Shown one piece after another: positions 16,070 through 23,565 of a stretch of 64,000 nucleotides of DNA. Origin of the DNA: Coprococcus aceti (lineage in GTDB: Bacteria > Bacillota > Clostridia > Lachnospirales > Lachnospiraceae); contig NZ_JAOQJT010000006.1 in the NCBI RefSeq assembly GCF_025567285.1, positions 62,001 through 126,000 on the forward strand, given 5' to 3'. Numbering within the stretch: position 1 is the stretch's first letter; each line of letters opens with the position of its first letter. A model generated the notes under the pieces. It had not been told where the DNA came from and did no database searches. It was given only the letters and a program-made list of their open reading frames with translations. Made by a program: the position numbers and the translations under genes.

Positions 16070-16744
16070 GTGAAATATACAAATGTTATCTCAGGCAAGT
16101 TCGTAGAAAGGCCAAACAGGTTCACAGCCCATGTGGAGATAGACGGAGTTACAGAGACCGTGCACGTAAAGAACACAGGGAGGCTTAGCTGTCTGCTGAT
16201 ACCGGGGAACACGGTCAGCCTTGAGAAGTCTGCAAATCCAAACCGCAAGACGAAATACGATCTCATAGCGGTGGAGGATCCAAAGCTTGGCTGGGTAAAC
16301 GTGGACAGTCAGGTGCCGAATAAGGTGGTTTTGGAATGGCTTAAAACTAAGGATTATGACTTTATAAAGCCGGAGTATGTATACGGGGATTCCAGGATTG
16401 ATTTCTATATGGAAAAGGATGGCACGAAGTATCTCATGGAGGTCAAGGGCTGCACTCAGGAGATTGATGGGATAGGATATTTCCCGGATGCACCCACCGA
16501 CAGGGGAGTCAGGCATTTGCGGGAGCTGATGAAGGCGGTCTCCGAGGGATATAAATGCTATGTTGCATTTGTCATTCCGATGACAGGGATAACTGAGGTC
16601 AGGCCAAATGCGGAAATACACATGGAGTTCGCGGAGACTTTCTATGAGGCGAAGGCTGCCGGTGTGGAGGTGTTAAATCTCACATGCCGGGTTACACGGG
16701 ATGAGCTGGAGATAGTGGAGCGTTGGATTCCAGATCGTGGATGA
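16070..16744 (+). CDS. sfsA: SfsA family protein (DNA/RNA nuclease SfsA)
   Basis: A 224-residue protein starting at GTG. The N-terminal F-V-E-R-P-N-R-F and VKNTGRL segments are the SfsA OB-like nucleic-acid domain. EYVYGDSRIDFYMEKDGTKYLMEVKG holds the PD-(D/E)XK-like core (read in parts: S-R-I-D-F and M-E-V-K-G). The domain continues with FPDAPTDRGVRHLREL. SfsA was first described as a sugar-fermentation stimulation factor and later as a nuclease. The length is close to the usual 230. It follows the thioesterase gene by 19 bases. Confidence 0.92.
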   Translation: MKYTNVISGKFVERPNRFTAHVEIDGVTETVHVKNTGRLSCLLIPGNTVSLEKSANPNRKTKYDLIAVEDPKLGWVNVDSQVPNKVVLEWLKTKDYDFIKPEYVYGDSRIDFYMEKDGTKYLMEVKGCTQEIDGIGYFPDAPTDRGVRHLRELMKAVSEGYKCYVAFVIPMTGITEVRPNAEIHMEFAETFYEAKAAGVEVLNLTCRVTRDELEIVERWIPDRG

Positions 16745-16853
16745 GAATAATGAGGAATATATAATGGTTTGCAGGCTGTCGTAGATGGTAAGTGATTTAG
16801 AAGATATAAGTAGCTTTGGTAAGAAATAGGTGATAACAGATAAATAGATTAGT

Positions 16854-16900
16854 CTACGAAGCGTAGAACCCGCATAGATTCACCATATTCTACGCCTCGT
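16854..16900 (+). repeat. Hairpin upstream of the XRE regulator gene
   Basis: ACGA-A-GCGTAGAA (16856-16868) pairs with TTCTACGC-C-TCGT (16888-16900) with a single A/C mismatch and a 19-base loop. There is no T-run. It may be a regulator site or a leader structure. Confidence 0.45.
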
Positions 16901-16955
16901 GGGTGTGATTTGCAATAAAAAGGGGAGATAGTTGAGCCAGAAAGGAGGAAAACAT

Positions 16956-17561
16956 ATGGACCAGATTAAAATTGGACGATTCATCGCTGATGAGAGAAAG
17001 AGAAAGGGATATACTCAAAAACAGCTTTCTGAAAAACTTGGAATCAGCGATAAAACAATTTCAAAATGGGAACGAGGAAATGGTTTTCCGGAAGTTTCAT
17101 TACTGTTGCCGTTATGTGATGAATTAGAGATAACAGTGAATGAATTACTATCTGGCGAAAGAGTATCTGAAGAGGATTATCGAAAGAAAGCGGAGGTTAA
17201 TATGGTGAATTTAGTTAGAGAGGCACAGGAAAGCAAAAAGAAAATTATTTTGTCTGCAATGGTCGCGACACTTACGATAGTTGCGGCATTTCCATTGTTT
17301 TTATTGTCAGGAATTCTGGAGATGGAGAATTGGCTGAGGGTTCTGCTTATCGCAATAGGGTTAGTAGTGGTATGTGGCGGAATAGTGATTGCGTGTATTC
17401 TTGATAGAGAGGCAGGAGCATTTGAATGCCCTGATTGCAACACAAGGTTTGTTCCGGATATGAAGTCATATGTAATGGGAGCACATACATTAACAAAGCG
17501 TAAATTAGTTTGTCCTCATTGTGGTGCACATAGATATTGCAAAAAGGTGCTTACAAAATAG
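16956..17561 (+). CDS. XRE-family regulator with membrane spans and a zinc ribbon
   Basis: A 201-residue protein with three parts. Residues about 5-62 are a Cro/C1-type HTH (KRKGYTQKQLSEKLGISDKT, SKWERG, then ELEITVNELLSGE). Residues about 90-150 contain two hydrophobic spans. The C-terminus has a two-pair Cys zinc ribbon (CPDC and CPHC). A DNA-binding domain tethered to the membrane suggests a signal-responsive regulator; the signal is unknown. AAAGGAGG lies before ATG 16956, which I choose over the upstream in-frame start at 16932. It opens the accessory cluster up to 21.9 kb. Confidence 0.82.
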   Translation: MDQIKIGRFIADERKRKGYTQKQLSEKLGISDKTISKWERGNGFPEVSLLLPLCDELEITVNELLSGERVSEEDYRKKAEVNMVNLVREAQESKKKIILSAMVATLTIVAAFPLFLLSGILEMENWLRVLLIAIGLVVVCGGIVIACILDREAGAFECPDCNTRFVPDMKSYVMGAHTLTKRKLVCPHCGAHRYCKKVLTK

Positions 17562-17576
17562 ATTTAAGGAGAGGTC

Positions 17577-17945
17577 ATGGAGATAAAAAAGATTGATGAA
17601 GAATTTTCAGTGTGTCAAGTGGAGGATTACACATATGTGAATCTCGATTCTGAGTATTGTTTTATAGGGAAAACTGATGAGGAAAAGTCCATGGTATGCC
17701 CGGTGAGTGAAGTTCCGGCAAATGCAATAAAGCGCGATGATGGCTGGAGAGCTTTCCGCATTCAGGGCGTATTGGACTTTTCTTTGATCGGGATTCTGGC
17801 AAAGATCGCATCTGTTCTGGCGGATAACGGAATTTCGATATTTGCAGTATCCACATATAATACGGATTATGTTATGGTAAAGAAGGAGAATTTTCAAGAT
17901 GCACTTGAAGTTCTGGCGGCAGCAGGGTATGAAATTGTGGATTGA
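17577..17945 (+). CDS. ACT-domain protein
   Basis: A 122-residue protein. The first half resembles the small beta domain found before ACT_7. The second half, FRIQGVLDFSLIGILAKIA followed by SVLADNGISIFAVSTYNTDYVMV, is an ACT domain (beta-alpha-beta, ligand-binding loop at D-F-S-L-I-G-I-L). Stand-alone proteins of this kind are thought to bind amino acids or small metabolites, but no reaction is known. AAGGAGAGG precedes ATG. It starts 15 bases after the XRE gene and is likely co-transcribed. Confidence 0.78.
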   Translation: MEIKKIDEEFSVCQVEDYTYVNLDSEYCFIGKTDEEKSMVCPVSEVPANAIKRDDGWRAFRIQGVLDFSLIGILAKIASVLADNGISIFAVSTYNTDYVMVKKENFQDALEVLAAAGYEIVD

Positions 17946-17997
17946 GAGTTGATAAACCGAAACTTAAAACCGGGATGAGAATCAGGGAGAAATGTAA

Positions 17998-18666
17998 ATG
18001 GATTATGCCTTATTACAAAAAATATACAATATCAAGTCATTTGTAGGATATACAGATGAGGAGATAAAAGAGCTGAGAGCGGGATTTGAGAGCATCCCAC
18101 ATACGCTATATGAGATATGGAAGAAATGTGGTAAAACAAGCGAGCTGTTTGATCATAGCAATGATCCCTGGATTACTCTTGATTTTCAGCGCAGGTATAA
18201 ATGGACAAGGAAGACAAAAGGATATTTTTATATCTTGAATGAGAATCAAGGCGTATATCAGGTCGCGATCAGAAGGGCTGATATGGCTGAGGATGATCCA
18301 CCTGTGTATGTTGTGGAAACTGATGAGGATGGCACTGTAAATGAGATCGGCCAGGCAGAAAGTAGTTTGTCTGCATTTATGATGGGAATGTTGATATATG
18401 AGGCGGCAATATCCTGTTTTGAGTTTTGCGCAGAGGATATTATCTGGTATGATGATGGTGACATTGAAAAGATAGATGGCATATTAAATAAATATCCGTA
18501 TCATGTTTATAACTGGTATTCTGACAGAATTGATCTATACACGAAAACTGATGAAGAGATCTTGTTTGTTATGCAGGGAGATTCTCCGAATGGTACATAT
18601 TCAGCACGGACAGAAACGGCATATAAGGAGATTGACAGACTGATAGGTGGTATTGGGGAAAGATAA
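17998..18666 (+). CDS. SMI1/KNR4 (SUKH) family protein
   Basis: A 222-residue acidic protein. E-I-K-E-L near the N-terminus, IPHTLYEIWKKCG, WITLDFQ and the strand YFYILNENQGVYQVAI fit the SMI1/KNR4 fold. Members of this superfamily often act as immunity proteins against contact-dependent or polymorphic toxins, but many bacterial copies have no known partner. No toxin gene with a matching delivery signal is adjacent. No signal peptide or membrane span is seen, so it is cytosolic. Moderate confidence by motif only. Confidence 0.6.
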   Translation: MDYALLQKIYNIKSFVGYTDEEIKELRAGFESIPHTLYEIWKKCGKTSELFDHSNDPWITLDFQRRYKWTRKTKGYFYILNENQGVYQVAIRRADMAEDDPPVYVVETDEDGTVNEIGQAESSLSAFMMGMLIYEAAISCFEFCAEDIIWYDDGDIEKIDGILNKYPYHVYNWYSDRIDLYTKTDEEILFVMQGDSPNGTYSARTETAYKEIDRLIGGIGER

Positions 18667-18701
18667 AGTAATTATACTGATGTGAAGGATGGGATAAAGA
18701 A

Positions 18702-19637
18702 ATGGCAACTATAAAAATGGGAAAATTGGTCGAGGTTGATATCAGAAAGTTATGGGGACATGAACAGTATGATTTTTCAAATTGGCTTGCGGATAAAGAG
18801 AACCTTGAATTACTAAACGAGACAATAGGATTAACGCTAAGTGAAGTTGAAAAAGAAGTTTATGTAGGTGCATATAGATGTGACTTGGTAGGGAAAGATG
18901 AGGTTACAGGAGAAAAAGTAATCATTGAAAATCAGCTTGAAGCATCAAATCACGATCATCTTGGCAAAATTATTACATATGCTTCCGGGTTGGATGCAAA
19001 TGTTATTGTATGGATTGTTAAGGAGGCTCGTGAGGAGCATAGAAGTGCTATAGAGTGGCTTAATAATAATACTGCCACGAATATCAATTTTTTCCTGATT
19101 GAGGTGCATGCATATCAAATTGGAGATTCACTTTATGCACCAAAGTTTGAAGTGGTTGAAAAACCAAATGGATTTATAAAGAATGCCAAAACTCAATCTG
19201 GATCAGGTGAATATAATAGATCACAATCAGAAAGGCTGGAATTCTGGAATAGATTTAACGAAATAGTTGCGGAAAGAGGAAAGCCATTCAATGTCAGAAA
19301 AGCATCCACGGATCATTGGTATGATATAGCTATAGGGGTAAGTGGGTGTCATGTTGCATTAAATCTTGTAAATAAGGACAGTTGTGTTGTGATTGAGTTG
19401 TATATAAATGATGATAAAGAATTGTTCGATCATTTAGAATTGTCGAGAACAGAGATAGAGTCTAAGTTAGGATTAAAGTTAGATTGGCAAAGACTGGATG
19501 ACAAAAAAGCCTCACGTATCATGTACAGGTTACCTGGATTAAATTTCGACGACCATTCAAATTATGATTATTTAATGAATGAAATGATAGACAAAGCAGT
19601 GTTGTTTGTTAAGGTATTCAAGAGATACATAAAATAA
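18702..19637 (+). CDS. DUF4268 protein with PD-(D/E)XK-like N-terminal core
   Basis: A 311-residue protein. The first 150 residues hold YRCDLVGKDEVTGEKVIIENQ and HDHLGKIITYASGL. This is a D...E-x-Q/H core of the kind used in nuclease-like folds near restriction and defence genes. The second half, with SERLEFWNRFNEI and the YDIAIGVSGCHVALNL region, corresponds to DUF4268. The classical catalytic Lys is replaced by Gln (E-N-Q), so activity is uncertain. It is 25 bases upstream of a second nuclease-fold gene, suggesting co-transcription. No target is known. Confidence 0.72.
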   Translation: MATIKMGKLVEVDIRKLWGHEQYDFSNWLADKENLELLNETIGLTLSEVEKEVYVGAYRCDLVGKDEVTGEKVIIENQLEASNHDHLGKIITYASGLDANVIVWIVKEAREEHRSAIEWLNNNTATNINFFLIEVHAYQIGDSLYAPKFEVVEKPNGFIKNAKTQSGSGEYNRSQSERLEFWNRFNEIVAERGKPFNVRKASTDHWYDIAIGVSGCHVALNLVNKDSCVVIELYINDDKELFDHLELSRTEIESKLGLKLDWQRLDDKKASRIMYRLPGLNFDDHSNYDYLMNEMIDKAVLFVKVFKRYIK

Positions 19638-19662
19638 GCACAAAGATTAAGGAGCGTGGATT

Positions 19663-20742
19663 ATGAGTAAGAATGAAATTGCTACCATAGATCATGTATT
19701 CCTGGAAAGCGTTTCTGATGTATTGTTACAAGCAAGGAAGAATGCTAAAACGGCAGTTAATCTCACTATGGTATATGCCTATTATGAAATTGGCAGAATA
19801 ATCGTAGAGGAAGAACAGCGCGGAGAACGGAGAGCAGCATATGGACAGCAACTCTTGAAGGGATTATCTGATTATTTAACACAGAATTTTGGAAAAGGAT
19901 TTTCTGTTGGAAATTTAAAAAATATTCGTCAATTTTATAAGGTTTATTCTGCGGATCAAATTGGCGAAACAGTGTTTAGCCAATTCAAGGATCTTCCATC
20001 GATTAACACGGGAAGAAAATTTTATCTTAGTTGGTCACATTACTTGAAATTGATGCGAATAGAAGATGTTGATGAGAGGCATTTTTATGAAATTGAAGCT
20101 GTAAAGAATGACTGGAGCTTGCGTGAATTAGAGAGACAGTTCGATAGTGCTCTGTATCACAGAATTTTACTTAGTACTGATAAAGATAAGATTCAGAGAC
20201 TATCTGTGGAGGGACAGATAATAGAGAAATCTTCTGATTTGGTTAAAGATCCTTATGTTTTAGAATTTTTGGGGCTGGAGGATAAAAGTGAGTATTCAGA
20301 GAATGAACTGGAAACGAGGTTGATCAATAATCTGCAGTCATTTCTTCTAGAGTTGGGCACCGGATATACTTTTGTAGCCAGACAGAAAAGATTTACTTTT
20401 AATGAAGAACATTTCAGGGTAGATTTAGTGTTTTATAATAGAATGTTACGATGCTTTGTTCTTTTTGATTTAAAGATAGGTTCGCTGAAACACCAAGATT
20501 TAGGACAGATGCAGATGTATGTGAATTACTATGATCGTTATGAAAAGCAGGAGGATGAAAATCCTACTATAGGAGTTCTACTTTGCCAAGACAAGGACGA
20601 TTCTATGGTGGAATTGACTCTTCCAAAGGATTCAAATATATTTGCGTCGAAGTATCAGCTTTATTTACCAGATAAAAAGCTACTACAGGATAAACTGGGC
20701 GAATGGGTAAAAGAATGTGATGCAGATAAATGCACAAAATAG
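19663..20742 (+). CDS. YhcG/DUF1016-type PDDEXK nuclease-family protein
   Basis: A 359-residue protein with the usual YhcG layout. The N-terminal helical DUF1016 domain (about 10-170) contains YYEIGRIIVEEEQRG, YGQQLLKGLSDYL and the SWSHYLKLMRI segment. The C-terminal PDDEXK domain (about 215-345) shows FRVDLVFYNRMLRCFVLFDL and K-I-G, i.e. the Asp and D-L-K catalytic pattern, plus GQMQMYVNYYD. Homologues are found in mobile and defence-associated contexts and have been proposed as nucleases; the exact substrate is not settled. AAGGAG precedes ATG. It overlaps no gene but its end lies just before the DUF1835 gene. Confidence 0.85.
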   Translation: MSKNEIATIDHVFLESVSDVLLQARKNAKTAVNLTMVYAYYEIGRIIVEEEQRGERRAAYGQQLLKGLSDYLTQNFGKGFSVGNLKNIRQFYKVYSADQIGETVFSQFKDLPSINTGRKFYLSWSHYLKLMRIEDVDERHFYEIEAVKNDWSLRELERQFDSALYHRILLSTDKDKIQRLSVEGQIIEKSSDLVKDPYVLEFLGLEDKSEYSENELETRLINNLQSFLLELGTGYTFVARQKRFTFNEEHFRVDLVFYNRMLRCFVLFDLKIGSLKHQDLGQMQMYVNYYDRYEKQEDENPTIGVLLCQDKDDSMVELTLPKDSNIFASKYQLYLPDKKLLQDKLGEWVKECDADKCTK

Positions 20743-20767
20743 AAACGAGGTTCAAAAGGAGCAGATT

Positions 20768-21604
20768 ATGGTAGAGATACTATTTGGAGAAAGTTCGGCA
20801 GGCTCCATGAAAGCGGCAAAATGCGAGAATGTGGAATATAAGAATGGACAGCCACTGTGGATACAGGGTTCTTCTGACGAGGTGATCTGCCTTGGTTTCA
20901 TGCTGGACATGGGCTACATCGGCGAGGTAGTTGACAGTCAGTACCGCAAGGATTTTATCTACTCAATGTATGCTAAGAACCAGTGGGAGCAGGACGAGGA
21001 ATATGACAATGAACTTAAGAAACTTGGTGATGTGTATGCTGGGGAACTGGTAAGGCTTATAAGATTTCTTGAGGGTGGTGAGCCGGTAAGAATATGGTAC
21101 AGTGACGCTCCATATTCAAGGTGTGGATTTTATCATGTATGCAGCATCCTGAAGAACTATCCAAATGAAGTGACTGTTGTCACGCAGCCAGAGCATGTTG
21201 TGAAGAAAAACGTCATAGTGTCGTATCATAGCTGGAACGAGGTGGCGGCGGAGGAATTCGCTGGGTTCCTCGGAAATGAGAGGAAACTCACATCAGATGA
21301 GATAAGAATGTATGCGGAGATGTGGGGCGAGCTTGTCCTTGAAAATGCACCGCTCAGGGCTGTGGTAAACGGAACTGTGCTCAGTGTGTCAGAGGATTTC
21401 TACGATTTTATTATTTGGAACAGGCTGACTGAAAAGCCTGTTAAGGAGTGCAGGCTGATCGGAGATATTCTAGGACAGGTTCCGATTGGAATCGGCGACT
21501 GGTGGTATGCGGCGAGGATAGAACATTTCATCAGGCAGGGCAAGATAAAGGTTGTGGAGGATTCGGAGAATAAGTATGCACGTTTGATAAAAGGGTATTT
21601 GTAG
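20768..21604 (+). CDS. DUF1835/DUF3658 protein
   Basis: A 278-residue cytosolic protein. The N-terminus, VEILFGESSAGSMKAAK, is the DUF1835 opening strand-loop-helix. The middle has IWYSDAPYSRCGFYHVC and the C-terminal half (W-x-E-L-V-x-E-N-A-P-L-R, then IGIGDWWYAARIEHFI) matches DUF3658. Function unknown in the family. The frame extends back to 20717, but AAAGGAG just before ATG 20768 decides the start. It lies 25 bases after the YhcG-type gene. Base usage is richer in G/C than the preceding nuclease genes, suggesting a different history. Confidence 0.72.
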   Translation: MVEILFGESSAGSMKAAKCENVEYKNGQPLWIQGSSDEVICLGFMLDMGYIGEVVDSQYRKDFIYSMYAKNQWEQDEEYDNELKKLGDVYAGELVRLIRFLEGGEPVRIWYSDAPYSRCGFYHVCSILKNYPNEVTVVTQPEHVVKKNVIVSYHSWNEVAAEEFAGFLGNERKLTSDEIRMYAEMWGELVLENAPLRAVVNGTVLSVSEDFYDFIIWNRLTEKPVKECRLIGDILGQVPIGIGDWWYAARIEHFIRQGKIKVVEDSENKYARLIKGYL

Positions 21605-21648
21605 AATGGAGACTGAGAATAGCGTGGATAAAGAAAAATCCAATAAAA

Positions 21649-21939
21649 ATGTATCCGTTTGCTCTGTGCAAAAAAGCAGAAAAGCATCCTGGAAAACAAG
21701 TACAATTTATGATCGGGGTAAAGAAGGTTGCTGAATCAGAAGTAGCTGTGCTGATGGATATGCTGGGGGATCTCCCTATGACACATATTTTTCAGGAAGA
21801 TGGTTTATATCTTGATGGAGTAGTACAGGGGATAAGGGCCTTTGGAGATAACCCCAAGGCGGTCTCAAAGGAAGTATTTTATCGCGATGCGGCAAAAATA
21901 AATGGAGTGTTGAGGGCGAGATGTCAGCAGTTTGGATGA
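21649..21939 (+). CDS. Hypothetical protein, 96 residues
   Basis: I do not recognise this gene. It is a small, mixed-charge soluble protein with a hydrophobic stretch around VAVLMDMLGDLPMTHIF and no membrane span or Cys motif. There is no convincing ribosome site before ATG 21649; upstream frame codons include a CTG at 21613. It could therefore be the 3' part of a truncated or frameshifted gene whose 5' end was lost. It sits at the end of the accessory cluster. Confidence 0.4.
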   Translation: MYPFALCKKAEKHPGKQVQFMIGVKKVAESEVAVLMDMLGDLPMTHIFQEDGLYLDGVVQGIRAFGDNPKAVSKEVFYRDAAKINGVLRARCQQFG

Positions 21940-22056
21940 TGTTCAAATATATAGTGGCTTTTCCTCTCGGGTCATGTTAGAATCACATGTATATGCAAAT
22001 AAATGTGGAAGGAAAGATTACGGGGATTAGTTCCAGGTAAAATATGGTGAAGGTAT

Positions 22057-23433
22057 ATGGAAGATATGAAGAATGGTAAGCGAAGTTCATTTTCGGGCAA
22101 GCTGGGGTACGTGCTGGCGGCGGCAGGTGCATCTGTGGGCCTTGGAAATATATGGAGATTCCCTTATCTTGCGGCAAAGTACGGCGGAGGAATTTTCCTC
22201 ATAATATACATCGTGCTTGCACTTACATTTGGCTATACGATGATAGTTGCGGAGACGGCAATCGGACGAATGACGAGAAAGAGTCCGGTTGGAGCATTCA
22301 AATCATTTGGAAAGAAGAAATGGCTGTCGTTTGGCGGCTGGATAAATGCCGTTATACCTGTGCTTATAGTGCCGTACTATTCGGTTATCGGCGGCTGGGT
22401 CATCAAATATCTGGTGGAGTATTTCAGAGGAAATGCAAAGCTGCTGGCTGAGGATGGATATTTCACCGATTTCATATCAAATGGTGTGTCAACGGAGCTG
22501 TGTTTCGTGGCGTTCTGCGCATTTACACTTATCATTATATTTGCCGGTGTGCAGAATGGAATAGAGAGGGTATCCAAGATCATGATGCCTATACTGATCG
22601 TTTTGTCTGTCATAATTGCGGTATATTCCGTGACAAGACCGGGTGCACTTGCAGGAGTAAAATACTTCCTTGTGCCAAATGTGAAGAACTTCTCGTGGAT
22701 GACAGTGGTTTCTGCCATGGGGCAGATGTTCTACTCGCTTTCCATTGCCATGGGAATACTTATAACATTTGGCTCTTACATGAAGAAAGATACGGCGATA
22801 GAGGATTCTACCAGAAATGTAGAGGTATTCGACACTGGTATAGCGATCATGGCGGGACTTATGATAATCCCGGCGGTATTTGCATTCTCTGGGGGAGATC
22901 CGGATACCCTTCAGGCCGGACCATCACTGATGTTTATCACTATTCCAAAAGTATTCCAGAACATGGGATTTGGAACTGTCATAGGAATCGTGTTCTTCCT
23001 GCTCGTACTATTTGCTGCTGTCACAAGCTCCATAGCACTTACTGAGAGTGCAGTGTCAACATTTGAGGATGAGCTTGGATGGGGAAGAAAGAAGGCAACA
23101 GTGCTTGTGGGAGTTATCATGCTTGTGCTTGGAAGTCTGTCATCCCTGGGATATGGCCCGCTGGCAGGAATCAAGATCATAGGCATGCAGTTCCTTGACC
23201 TGTTCGACTTCCTCACCAATTCGGTGATGATGCCTATAGCGGCACTTCTCACAAGCCTGCTTGTGTCAAGGGTAGTTGGAATAGATAAGATAGAGGAGGA
23301 GATAATTCACGGCGAGAGTGCCTTCAGGAGAAAGAAGGTATTTGTAGTCATGATCAAATATCTCTGCCCTGTATTTGCCATCATTATCCTGCTCAGCTCT
23401 GTTGCAAATGCACTTGGCTGGATAAAGATGTAG
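22057..23433 (+). CDS. Sodium-dependent transporter, NSS/SNF family
   Basis: A 458-residue polytopic protein. The N-terminus, GYVLAAAGASVGLGNIWRFP, then YLAAKYGGGIF, is the unwound TM1 sodium/substrate site of the LeuT fold. About eleven spans follow, in line with bacterial 11-TM NSS members. Substrates in the family are amino acids or related compounds; which one is not readable. Two ATG codons (22057, 22066) could serve as start. The first has GAAGG four bases upstream, so the second may be used. It ends at a strong hairpin shared with the convergent M56 gene. Confidence 0.88.
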   Translation: MEDMKNGKRSSFSGKLGYVLAAAGASVGLGNIWRFPYLAAKYGGGIFLIIYIVLALTFGYTMIVAETAIGRMTRKSPVGAFKSFGKKKWLSFGGWINAVIPVLIVPYYSVIGGWVIKYLVEYFRGNAKLLAEDGYFTDFISNGVSTELCFVAFCAFTLIIIFAGVQNGIERVSKIMMPILIVLSVIIAVYSVTRPGALAGVKYFLVPNVKNFSWMTVVSAMGQMFYSLSIAMGILITFGSYMKKDTAIEDSTRNVEVFDTGIAIMAGLMIIPAVFAFSGGDPDTLQAGPSLMFITIPKVFQNMGFGTVIGIVFFLLVLFAAVTSSIALTESAVSTFEDELGWGRKKATVLVGVIMLVLGSLSSLGYGPLAGIKIIGMQFLDLFDFLTNSVMMPIAALLTSLLVSRVVGIDKIEEEIIHGESAFRRKKVFVVMIKYLCPVFAIIILLSSVANALGWIKM

Positions 23434-23454
23434 ACATGTATATAGATAATAAAG

Positions 23455-23499
23455 CCGCCCTGTCTGATACGCGTTATATGTATTAGACAGGGCGGTTTG
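23455..23499. terminator. Bidirectional terminator hairpin
   Basis: CCGCCCTGTCTGATAC (23455-23470) and GTATTAGACAGGGCGG (23480-23495) form a 16-bp stem, with TTTGTT after it and A-rich bases before it, between two convergent genes. Confidence 0.85.
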
Positions 23500-23565
23500 T
23501 TATGCTCAGTATTTCTAGTTCTTTGTTGCGATGGTATTCAGATCTGGACTGACACTCTTGGTAGT

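Noticed and set aside
16070..16744. SfsA and the 18.7-20.7 kb nuclease-fold genes considered as one restriction system
   Set aside because: sfsA is a housekeeping-type gene linked to the thioesterase, and no methyltransferase or specificity subunit is present.
21606..21734. Alternative frame from ATG 21606 with METENSVDKEKSN start
   Set aside because: It has only about 42 codons before a stop and no family pattern; the 96-codon frame is longer, though also uncertain.
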